64,000 nt of DNA from Gavia stellata (lineage: Eukaryota > Chordata > Aves > Gaviiformes > Gaviidae): contig NC_082595.1 of the NCBI RefSeq assembly GCF_030936135.1, positions 86,914,451 to 86,978,450 of the forward strand. The letters are read 5' to 3'. The notes under the pieces were generated by a model. It worked only from the letters and a program-made list of their open reading frames with translations, did no database searches and was not told the DNA's origin. Of this stretch, positions 1 to 10,723 are shown one piece after another; position 1 is the first letter of the stretch; each line of letters opens with the position of its first letter. Position numbers and translations under genes: made by a program.

Positions 1-915
1 CTAAGAGCATGTGACAAATATGTATTTTTACTGTTCTTTATAAAAAATGTGACTGACCAGCAGTTTCAAGCTCCGCATTTAATGCTTTGCTGACCAAGCC
101 AACAATGACCACTAGCTTACCCTAAGCAGGGGAGCAAGTTCCCGTTTCACTTCCAAGCACCATGTGGCAAGCCTACTGGTAGCACCACAAATGTCTCTCC
201 CCTGTAGCTAGTGAAAGAAAAAATTTAAAACCATAGCAGCAGAACCTGGCTTCTTATCTTCTGATCACAGGGGTCAAGCACTTTCAATTCTGAAGACCTT
301 CAGTTAAATCCCAATGTCCAAACCAGCAAAAAATTACTATGCCTACTACAATGCAGCTCACCCCTGAAGGTAGTGTATATTATAAATACAGACTAATTAT
401 TTTTACCTCTAGCGGTTTCTGATATTAAACTGGAGAGGGAGTGTGGGGATCTGTGTATTTTAAGAGCTCTGAATTTTTGTCATGGCGATGGGCAATGTGC
501 CAGAAAGCTGCATGGGGCACATGATTTCTTCTCTTCATCCCTCCTTTTGCCAGCTTGTGGCAAAGGACCAGTGTGAATTTACCTATCCTCTCCTCTGCCT
601 GCACCATCCCTTGGCAGCACTGACAACAGAAGCAGCATGGTCATCATTTGCTCAGCAGACAGCATTTTGTGCCTTTCATTCACCTCAGCTTTAGCCAAAA
701 TCTTACCTGCACAAAAATATGAATCACATGTGAGAGGGAAAAGGAGAGGATGTGACAGAGGCAAAATAAAATTTTAAAGATATCACTTCCAAATTTGATT
801 TATTTTTTTAAAAGTCAAATTCCTTAAAACAGCTCTTTGTGCCCTCACTGTCTCATGCAAAGCAGAAGCTAAAACATGCAGTGACAATACAACTTTTCTT
901 CTGTATTTCCTGCAG
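1..915. other. Intron of GSTA copy 1 (left edge), no further exon seen
   Basis: Lies upstream of exon 3. I searched it for the expected 87-nt first coding exon (MAGKPKLHY-like) and did not find it. No repeat was recognised. Confidence 0.6.
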
Positions 916-3900
916 TTTGAAGAATGTTTTCTGGAAACAAAGGATGATCTGACGAAGTTACAGAAGGGTAAATTTCCTTCACTTTTTAATAATTAGATAA
1001 GAACAACAACAACAACAACAATAATAATAATAATGATAGTTTGTCTTAGAATACCTAAGAAGTCTTCTGTCTCTTAAAAAGAAAATCTAGACTGGATTGT
1101 ACATGAGGTATCACAGATGCACACTGTAGTGTTTTAGATGGTGTCATCCACCCAGTTGCTTCAGTCTTCACTGAATCACAGAAGGGCTGAAGTCAGAAGG
1201 GACTTCTCGAGATTGTCTGTTCCAACCCTGCTCCTCAAGCAGGGCCACCTACAGCCAGTTGCCCAGGACGGTGTTCAGTTGGGTTTTGAATATCTCCAAG
1301 GACGGAGAATCCACAGCCTCTCTGGGCAACCTATGCCAGTGTTCAGTCACTCTCACAGTAAAAAAGCCTTTCCTTAAGTTCAGATGGTTGACTCTCCTGT
1401 GTTTCAGTTTGTGCCCATTGCCTCCTGTCCTATGACAACACAGGTTTTTGTCATCAGGTCATCTTGAAATTCATTAGCATTTTAGGTTGCCTACAAAGCT
1501 GTTGTTTTATAATCTGTATGAAACCAGAGTTTCAGATTTTTGAGTTTAACCTGTACCTCTGATGCGTTCCTGTTTCCCAAGGCAGCTACTCACTTTGCTA
1601 TCTTTAGCTCCCATCTTTGTGGACATGATATTCACATTTAGAAGGTGGAGAGGGAAGTGCTGATCTCTCTTCTCTGGTATCCAGTGACAGGACGCGTGGG
1701 AATCGTTCAAAGCTGTGCCAGGGGAGGTTTAGACTGGACATTAGGAAGCATTTCTTTACCAAGAGGATGATCACACACTGGCACAGGCTTCCTAGAGAGG
1801 AGGTCGGTGCCCCAAGCCTGTCAGTGTTTAAGAAGCATTTGGACAATGCTGTTAACACCATGCTTTTAACTTTTGGTCAGCCCTGAATTGGTCGGGCAGT
1901 TGGACTAGATGATCAGTGTAGGTCCCTTCAAACTGAAATATTCAGTTCTGTTCTGTTCTGTTCTATTCTATTCCATTCTATTTGATTTCCTCCAAATAAA
2001 ATGACATGTCTGTGCTCTTCCAGTTCACCTGGCTTTTCAAAGAAGTCTGAACTAGGGTTGACATTTGTAGTCCTGCTCTCCTTTAGGAACAATGACTTGA
2101 TCCTCCTGCCACCTGCTGGCTTTCAAAAAGTATTTTGAAACACGAGAACGTGCCCTTAATAGCAGGCAGTTTCTCTGCATACTTGCCTTATAGTGGATAC
2201 AAAGATGGACGTAGCTGATCAGTTATTTGAGTCAAGAAATATGATTCCATAAAGCAAATACTCTGACACACTTCTCTGATCGGTTCTTGGAGGTATTTTG
2301 ACTTCCTCCTTTCTAGAATAAGGCTTCTGCAGACTAGTAAGGGATTTACATGGCTACATTTGTCTCTTGCAGGAATCTCATGAAACCCACCCATTATTCC
2401 CTGCTTCACATCCATACAGATGTATGCCATTGTATAAAGTCAATATAGTAGTCACAAAAATAATATTATATGCATTTATATACACATTATATGTTGACAA
2501 ACCCTTAAATAGCCAAGATTTCCACAATATGTAACAAAGCGTGACAGAAACTGGCTCATTATGGGTCAGATCCTTCAGTCCTTCTCATCTGTATTAACCT
2601 CCATGAAAACCATCTGAATTAGGGCCATGCAGCCCTAACTTATTTTTTTCAGAGTATGACTGCTAAAAGTTCTGCATTTGGGTGCTTCCTCAGATTTGAA
2701 GAATCTTCAAGAAGCTGATTGCTATATTAAGTTATTAACTTGTCACACGGTAAGCATCTTCCATACCATGTTCTGAGAATGAGGAAGACTGCCACTGAAA
2801 GAGTTATCAAGCACTGGAACAGGCTGCCCAGGGAAATGGTTGAGTCACCATCCCTGGAGGTATTTAAAAGATGTGTAGATGTGGTGCTTAGGGACATGGT
2901 TTTGTGGTGGACTTGGCAGTGTTAGGTTTAGGGTTGGACTTGATAATATTAAAGGTCTTTTCCAATCTAAATGATTCTATGCATCTATGACTCTAAACAA
3001 AAAATAATACATGTAGTTACTTTGCCAAACACCCACTAACAGTTCTCACTCAGAGACTGAATGTCTCCTTGTCTTTTCCCCTTTTCCCTAGATGGATCCT
3101 TGCTGTTTCAGCAAGTGCCAATGGTGGAGATTGATGGGATGAAGATGGTGCAGACCAGAGCCATCCTCAGCTACATAGCAGCAAAGTACAACCTCTACGG
3201 GAAGGACCTGAAGGAGAGAGCCCTGTACTGTAACAGTACCACCTTTGTTTGTTAGACTACAGTTCATACTACCTCTCTGTAGTCCACAAGAATATCCCAG
3301 CTCACAGTTGGATTCAGGGTGATACAGCAGCTTTTCATGTAGCACACGTTGACCATGACTGTGGGTGATGTCTACAACAGTAATAACCAGCTAGATTAGA
3401 TAGGCAGCATGGTGCAAGGGAGTTCATGAAGATCAAAGGTCAATAACAGCTATCAGAAGAAAGCAGTCAGGAGCACAGAGGGCAGACTGTCTTACTGATG
3501 CTGCTTTTCATTTGCTCCTGCAGTTGTCAGCAGCAGGCATTTTCACCACATCAAATTCAGGGAAATGTCATCGATGGAAACAAAAAACTTCTCTCTCTAA
3601 CCAGGAATCAGAATTAATAACTGGTTATTAAAGAACACGGTCCTTAGGGCACAATGGTTTGACCTGAAGTATTTTTAAATGCTTCAAGTTAATTAGCACA
3701 GGTAAACACATTTCAAGATATTTGTTAGAAATTGTATAGACCCACTGTTTAACTTGCCATGTCTGATTGCATTTTTAACACAAGTTTGGATGACACACCT
3801 GCCAACTTTTTACTCAAGTTCAGAAAAACTTAATACAGAGAAGTATCAACCCTAGTGAAAAATGGAAGGGGTACAGTCCTTCAGTTTTTGGTTAAGCACT

Positions 3901-5685
3901 TTGCACTTGTCTTTCACCCATGCTTCCCCGCAAAGCTACTGCACTTCAGGGGGAGCTGCTCTAAGCTATGCATGATGGACAGAAGAGGTGGAGAGTTTCC
4001 AGCACCTCAGTGGGGTTATGCCAGTAGCTATCGTGCCATTCAGACCTACCGTGTTTGACTTGAGCAACTGGATCTATTCCTTTCAGAATTGATATGTACG
4101 TGGAAGCAGTAATAGATCTGAATGAGTTACTCATGACCCACACTTTCCAACCAGCAGATAAGAAGGAGCAACATTTTGCTACTATTGTGGACAAGGCCAC
4201 AAACAGATACTTTCCAGCCTATGAGAAGGTACGTGGCAAAGATGCAGTAGCTTAATTAATATCGTCTTCCTGAAACTCCATCCTGGATCTACACAAACAA
4301 TTTTTACTAAGGAAAACAGAGAAGAAAAATTACCACTTAAATATAAATGCTATGGTTTCAGTGGGGCTGGGAAGAGGATGGAGACAGGACACTACAGAGG
4401 GGGCAGAAGGCACTACAAATCTGGGCGAGATGCAGAGCTGCAAAAACCCAGGACACACTGAGCTCCCCAAATGTCCATGTTTCAGTCTGTATGTTGTTTC
4501 AGACAAAAGACACTACAGGATCAGCTTTTACATAAAGTTTCTTCCTGAAGTGCGGAACCCCCACTACCATACCTGCTATGTAAAAGCATTACAGCTCCTG
4601 TAACAAAAGGGAAGATGGATTAGCTGGGTGTCAAGACCATGAGGCACAGGTTACATGTGGAGAGGTCCCAATACAATTCCCAAAATTGAAAAGGAAACAA
4701 GTGAGAAGTAAGGGAGCTGCCCATAATCTGAAACAGGCCAAGACACTCTTACTATGGCCTGGGCTGAACTTAAGCCTCTTGTAAATTTTGTATAGGCACT
4801 TGCAGTGATGGTTGTATCCCATAAAGCTTAGCATTCAACACAGCAGCGCTGATTACATGAGCTACAGAAGTGAAGGCAAGAGGGGTGCAACTGAGCTGCC
4901 AGAAAGAAATGCAGCAGAGAAAGGACTGATAAACTATGCGAAGGATGACGGTGTGGTGAGATCATTTGTTTGTACTACAGATGTTCTTATTGCATTTCCT
5001 TCTTTCAAGGGTAACTCCATGCAGTGTATGACCTTGCTTTGAAGATATCATATTAAGTCACACAGAGAAAAGAAAACACATCTGCTTCTGGTTCTTTGTT
5101 TTTAGGTTTTGAAAGACCATGGACAAGACTTTCTTGTTGGCAACCGACTTAGCAGGGCAGATGTGCAATTACTTGAAACCCTTTTAATGGCAGAAGAGTG
5201 CAAGCCTGATATACTTGCCAAATTTCCTCTCTTGCAGGTAATGGAATGGACAGTTTTAATGAACAATGAATCAACACAGGGCCACTGATGTAACCTGGCT
5301 GAGAAATATGGGGGAGTGGGAGCGTGAGGAAAGAAGTGAAAGACAAAATCAAAATCAAATATCCTAAGTACTTTTAGCCGGCCTTAAATACTGATGGTTA
5401 TTGCCACCTTCTGTCACTATAGCCACAAAAGCATAATAGGATGAAGCATATAGATTCTCCTGTAGGATCAACCCCTAATGTTACTTTTAGAGCATGGATA
5501 ACATCTAAATGTCTGACGGTTACCATGGTTCTTAAGCACAGTGCTGTTTTGGTTTTGTTTTGTAGAGTTTTAAAGCAAGAATAAGCAATATCCCCACAAT
5601 AAAGAAATTCCTGCAGCCTGGCAGCCAGAGGAAACCACCACTACAAGAAAAAGATGTTCCAAAACTGATGAAAATTTTCCACTGA
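916..5685 (+). CDS. GSTA: Glutathione S-transferase alpha, copy 1 (5'-truncated by the window edge; exons 3–7)
   Basis: Cytosolic class-alpha GST, which conjugates reduced glutathione to electrophiles and also has peroxidase activity as a dimer. Five coding exons are visible: 916–967, 3092–3224, 4087–4228, 5106–5237 and 5566–5685 (TGA at 5683). Their sizes of 52, 133, 142 and 132 nt are the standard GSTA internal exon sizes, all have AG/GT borders, and the phases join without a break. They encode 192 residues, equivalent to positions 30–221 of a 222-residue family. The G-site motif [12 protein letters not shown] and the QTRAIL helix (Gln54, Val55, Pro56, Gln67, Thr68 in GSTA numbering) are in exon 4. 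The C-terminal helical domain follows, with [10 protein letters not shown] and [13 protein letters not shown]. The first coding exon, with Met1 and the catalytic Tyr9, is not within 1–915 and must lie upstream. Position 45, usually Arg in GSTA, is Gln here. The tail ends KIFH, unlike copy 2. The gene looks intact; which avian GSTA paralogue it is cannot be settled here. Confidence 0.95.
1002..1034. repeat. (AAC)n(AAT)n microsatellite
   Basis: About six AAC units run directly into about five AAT units, in intron 3 of GSTA copy 1. Confidence 0.9.
1172..1440 (-). mobile_element. CR1 LINE 3' fragment
   Basis: The reverse complement of a CR1 tail: AATCACAGAA near 1174, then CCAACCCTGCTCCTCAAGCA, GTTGCCCAGGACGGTGTTCA and TTTGTGCCCATTGCC. 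Its 3' end faces left. It is diverged and non-coding, inside the intron between exons 3 and 4 of GSTA copy 1. Confidence 0.88.
1650..1985 (+). mobile_element. CR1 LINE 3' fragment with TTCTG/TTCTA tail
   Basis: CR1 tail in forward orientation: GACTGGACATTAGGAAGCAT, ACTGGCACAGGCTTCCTAGA and GTTGGACTAGATGATCAGTG, then a pentameric TTCTG/TTCTA microsatellite tail at 1944–1985. It lies about 200 bases from the oppositely oriented CR1 piece, so these are separate insertions. Confidence 0.88.
2735..2990 (+). mobile_element. CR1 LINE 3' fragment
   Basis: Forward CR1 tail: GCACTGGAACAGGCTGCCCA, GATGTGGTGCTTAGGGACAT, TTGGACTTGATAATATTAAA and a decayed 3' octamer (ATGATTCTATGCATCTATGA). It ends about 100 bases before exon 4 of GSTA copy 1. 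Confidence 0.88.
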
Positions 5686-5935
5686 CCAGCAACCTAATCC
5701 CATAAAAATCCTATTTCATTGTCTTTGTGTTTGCTGATAGTGGCAAAGTGAAATTAATGAAAATAATGAAAAGGTTTCAGACCTCTCTTTCCTTAGCTAC
5801 AGGACTGGTTTTAGCCTACTGCAAACACTTCCAAAGCAAATCTACATGAGCATACCAGCAAATGAAATAGTTCGCTGAATTAGGGGGTACACTGCACAAC
5901 ACAGGATGTCTTAAATTACTTAAGAGAATACATGA

Positions 5936-5941
5936 AATAAA
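5936..5941 (+). terminator. Polyadenylation signal of GSTA copy 1
   Basis: AATAAA about 250 bases after the TGA at 5683–5685, followed by a T/GT-rich stretch. The 3' UTR would be about 280 bases. Confidence 0.8.
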
Positions 5942-6829
5942 GTCTTCCTATTGACACTCAAAACCAGTTTGTTCAATGACTTCTTTCTGCTCTCTTGTTC
6001 TGCCTTTCTGGCATTCCCAAGAGTTGCTGGGAAATGAAGAGAGCTTAGCTGAAATAGTAAGTTACGTATCTGTTCTGGGAAATGCCAGGCAAAGCCTGCA
6101 GGTTTTGGTTTGAGGGGGATGACAAGTTTGGATTCAGCTTTCCTCTGAACTTAACTTGGAGTATGCTGGGACCAGAAGTCCCACTGCACCTCTGTTTTGT
6201 CACTAGACATTTAAACTTTTGTACTGTAGCTTCACCAGTATTTCCTTTAATAAAAGGTCCACTGTAGCAGCTAAAAGCACTTTGCAGACTTGACTGAGAA
6301 ACGAATGCTCATTGCCAACTGTAAAGCTGAAAACTTATTGAGGAAGGAGTCAGATTGGTGTCAGGTGCTAGTGAGACCTTGGAATGTAGGACTTCATGTT
6401 GACTTATGTCACTTTATATTAAACTCAGTTAAATATAAGTTGTACATTATAATCACTTAAATCAAGCTCTACTACTGAGAGGCTAGCAAGACAGTTGAAC
6501 ACATAAATATGTGTATTATTTAAACACCAAATCAACCAAGTATGTAAATGCAACAGCCAGTGCCCTAAAACCAACTCATGCTCCAGTACTGGCAGTTTTA
6601 AGCTGGGCAAACTCAGGGCACTAAAACTCTTGTTAACACTGACAGTTTGTTCATAAGAAATACCATGCAGCTGGAACCAGTTCTTAGCATCAAGAAAGGA
6701 AAAAACCCAATGTTTTTCTACAGCAGAGCATGTATTAATTAGAGTTGTTGCAAGAGCCATTTCCCTTCCACTTCACCGAAGCATTTGGGCAGCACTTGCA
6801 GCTGCTGAGCGCTGTCAGAAACTTGAGCC
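5942..6829. other. Spacer between GSTA copy 1 and the CpG island
   Basis: AT-rich unique sequence between the poly(A) signal of copy 1 and the CpG island. No exon, repeat family or strong motif was recognised. Confidence 0.5.
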
Positions 6830-7880
6830 AGAAACCTCGGCCATGGCTGCCAACTCTCCGCGGCGCAAGCTCCCCTGCATAGCCGGGCGGTTTTAGGAGC
6901 CTGCGCGCAGACCCCAGCCTTCGGCACACAGAGCCAGAGCACCTGGCACACCTACAGCTCGGCACCCCTCGCACCGGGGTTGCAGCCCAGGCCTCTCCCC
7001 CAGTCATGCCATCGCTGTGACCCGCCACCTCGGTGGCCTCAAAGCTTTTCTCCAGCCCCCTGGCCGCCGTGTCCCTCTAAAGCGCAGCCGCGGCGCCCTG
7101 CCGACCTCGAAGCCCGCCCAGTGGAAAAAGCCGCTTCACAAGCCTTCGGGGACAAGGCCGAGGGGGCTTTTCCCCCAGCTACGCTTATAGGGTTTAGGGA
7201 TGCGGCTTAACTGCGCGAAGCCGCCCTTCGGTGCCCCAGCGCGGTGAAGCCGCCAGGCCTGAGGGAGGGCGGGGCGGGCAGGGGGCAGGCCGCGCGGCAC
7301 AGCCGCTGAGGGCAGCAGCCACAGTCGCTGAGGGGAGGAGCGGCCGCCTCTCGGCGGGCCGGGCGGTGAGGGCAGTCCGCGCACAGCTGGCTGGGCCGGG
7401 GGATCGGTCGGTGGTGCGGCTGGTGCGGAGGGTACTGGCGGCGGCGGTGGGCTGGGGGTCTGTTGCGGGGGTCGGCGGCCCCGCGGGGGTAGGGGGGTGC
7501 GGGGCGCCTGGTCCCGGTCCGGTGGAGAGTGTGACTTTTGCTGTGAAGCACGGCGTGTGGCGGCGGGGTGCAGGGGCTGGCAGCTGCTCCCCGGGGAGAA
7601 CTCCGGCCCGCGGGATCGTGTGCCGCCCCCTCTGCCGCCGAGCACCGGCGGGTCGGGCGTTGCTTGGCGGAGCTGCAGGAGCGCGTTTCTCGCCGCGGCT
7701 AGGCGTGGAGGGCAGGGCAGGGCAGGGCAGGGCAGGGCAGGGCAGGGCTGCCTGCCCTCTCCCGGCCGCCCGCGCGGGGGGAAGGAGCCCGCCTGCGGGT
7801 GCTGGCGGCGGCCAGCCGCGGCCCCTGCCAGGAGTGCGAAAGGCGAGAGGTGCGTGACAGGCCGACTTCTCCTTCAGGAA
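6830..7880 (+). promoter_or_regulatory. CpG island, probable promoter and exon 1 region of GSTA copy 2
   Basis: A sharp rise in GC and CpG against AT-rich flanks, with many CCGC/GCGG boxes. It lies between the end of GSTA copy 1 and the first coding exon of copy 2, which has an upstream acceptor and so needs a non-coding first exon. Donor-like sites occur at about 7365 (GGCGGTGAGG) and 7849 (GAGAGGTGCGTG). The long open frames across the island are explained by its low stop-codon frequency. The transcription start was not located. Confidence 0.7.
7711..7745. repeat. (GGCAG)7 minisatellite in the CpG island
   Basis: Seven exact GGCAG units in tandem within the promoter-associated island of GSTA copy 2. 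A G-rich stretch with several G runs lies at 7467–7504 in the same island. Confidence 0.9.
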
Positions 7881-10703
7881 CGTGCTTGAGTGTCCTGCGG
7901 CGTTGCCCAGGGGTTACTCCCCACTCTGTCTCCTGCAGCAGTGACCCATGCCGGGCGGGGTGGGTGTGCATGGAGGGCATTTGTGTCTGGCTCTGGGTAG
8001 GGTCTGCAGGGAACCTGAAGAGGAATTGCTGTTTGGAGTTAAACTTTTAAAATCTCTCGGGGTAGTTTGTCTTTCACCTCGTTCAAACGCTCCTCCTAGC
8101 TTGGGTGGTGGAAGGAACGCTTTTTGAATCCAGACTTGGCCCGAGTCCCAGTAGAAACCACACGCTGGTGAGCAATGACAGTCTTAAGATGGTCTCAACA
8201 CCGAGCCGGGCTTGATGCAGTATGGGGCCTGTGCTGTAAGGTCATCCTGCTTGAGCAACCCTGTGCGAGCTGTGTTCAAGGAACAAAGCGTTGCAGAGAA
8301 CTACTTTGGGGTCCGCATCCAATTAGGAAGAAAGTTTAAGATCTTGCAGCAGATTATGAGTTTGCTGTTAAATTCTCATACTTGTTTCTCACTGGAAGGC
8401 TGGTGCCTGAATTGTTGCGGACAAAATAGTGTGATTTTTTTTTTTTTTTAATACAGCAATCACAGCAGTAGCTGTCACTCAGACAACTGCCTTGGTGAGG
8501 CCCAAGGAAGGTCCGATGCACTAGAACATCAAGAAAGTTTGTGATTTCATTTCAGGTCCATTATTGCTATTCAAGAAAGATAATTTACCAACTTTGCTAC
8601 TCTTTCATGACTCACAGCTTTACAAAGGGATATTCATTGCAGAGCAGTAACAAAGTCACCAAAGTACTTTGCAACCCTATGTAAGCATTCAGCCTAAACG
8701 CCAAAGTCAGTCCTTAAGCAGTGCAGTTCCAGGAAAATGTAAACTTTTTCTTACCCGCACAGAAAGCCTCAACCCTTGGCCAATCCCCTCAAGGAATTGT
8801 GATGAACAAGTACAGGTTATGTTGATACCTGAACTTTTTTCCACTGGCACTTGCTCTGCTCTACAGCTTTCCCAGCTGTTTGGAGTGGAGCACTGAGCTG
8901 ACACTGGCAAGCAGGGCTCTGGCGGGGCTGATTTTTATCTGCTGTACCTCTGCTTCAGGGAGAGGTCAGGGAAGTTTGCTCTTTCTGCTTATGCTAGCTT
9001 GTCCTTGTAGTGCGTTTCCCAGCCTTGATCCCACATGCTGGAGGTTAGAGTGCTTGTCCAGTCTGTGAGGGCCCAAGTCCAGTTCTCCTCTCTGATGGTG
9101 TGGAGTTGAAACCATCATCTACTTCCTAGGCATCAGGGAATGAAGTATTTTTGAACTACGGAGGGTTGAGAGATCTTTCACTTGGTATGGTTGTAACTCA
9201 CATGCTTATAGGAACTAGAAATGGAGCGTAGGTCATGGTCTTCTGTGTGTAGGACGTGGCAAGGTAGCTGTGATAAGACGCTTCTTTAAATGCCTTGTTT
9301 ATGTGCCCTATTGCTGTTCAGGTGTTAGGAATCTAGCTAGGCATCCAGCAGCTCTAGACTTGATGACAACTCTAAACCGTCAAGACATAACCAAGTCTTT
9401 GTTATCAAGCACATATTAATGTATCACAAGAACTTTGTTGGAAGAGACTGAAGTGTCTGGGGATATAGGCATTGTCAGGGCTAGGTGGAAGCTGAGCAGC
9501 AGTTTTGAAGACCTGCATTTTGGAGTAGAGCACCAGGATTCTCCTGTGAGTCCAGTCCCTAGTAGAGCAATGGCTGTTCCTTATATGGCCTATTGAAGAT
9601 ACCACCCAACACAAAGGACTTCAGTGGAGAAGGCCAGGGATGCAGTCTCCCCTCTCACTGTTGTACTGTTTGTTTGTGCCTCTTCATTGATGCCTTTGGG
9701 ATTATGGCCAAAGTTTCCACTTTGTGGCTTAATTGTGTACTGTGAAGTCTATGCAAGAATAAATAAGCCTGCCTGTAAGCAGATGAAACCTTGGCTTAAC
9801 AATGAAGCACTCTGTTAGGCTGTGACTCTGTCCTCTTACTAAATCTGCTTCGTTCTTCTGGGACCCATTAAGTGATAAGAGTACAGTGTTAGCTTTGTTT
9901 CCAGCACCAGGCAAACTCACATCAGCTGCCGGGTTCATACTATGGCATGTGACTGCCCTTGGTGTTAGTGAATTTTGAAAGGATGAAGGCACTTCATCCC
10001 AGTGCCATCATCCGGTGGGCTGACTTCAGCCCCCTGCTGCTGGGGGCATTGACCAGACATTATCTGTCTAACAGAGGTCATGGTCTCGTTTGTTTGGTTT
10101 TAATTTTAAAGTTAAGTTTTCAGAGCAAATAGGATATAAACCCCTGTTACAGTTTAACTGTTGTTCCTATATTGGAATGGGTCTTGAAGTCGGTCCACAT
10201 TCTCTATAATGGATATACTGTGATTTGGCTAATGGTCAAAACAGAATTAGCTAAATATGGAAGTCAGCAGGCCTGGTGAAATATATGCTGGAATATATAT
10301 TGCTGTTATAAGCTCATATTCGTAAAGGCACAGCAGCATGGGGCTCTGCAACTTCATAATGAGAGATGTGAATATAATGCTGGTGTCTCTGGGTTGGTGT
10401 TCTTGTGAAGCAATTCATTTGACATTTTCAAGTCTGGTATGACATGTATGCTATCACAAAACCCAATACCTACTGAATAGATTGCATCACTACAAGGTTA
10501 AAAATGTATTTATTCAGGAATACCCTGGTAGTGTGTACTTTTTTCCACTAATCCACAGGAAACTTGGTTGAATCAAGCCCAAGTATCTAGGCCTTGATTG
10601 CACTTCCACATTCATCCAACTGTATTTAGTAGTTTGGAGTGGAACATTTAACATGCTAATTTAAACCATGCTTGCTGTAAGATCATCTTCTTGAATTTAT
10701 CAG
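7881..10703 (+). other. Probable first intron of GSTA copy 2
   Basis: Between the CpG island and the acceptor before the first coding exon. A T run occurs at about 8436–8450. No other exon or repeat family was recognised. Confidence 0.5.
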
Positions 10704-10723
10704 GAAACAAAAACTCTGAAATC

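Noticed and set aside
7231-7857. 208-codon open frame in the CpG island
   Set aside because: Proline/arginine/glycine-rich translation produced by GC-rich, stop-poor DNA; other frames are open there too and there is no domain.
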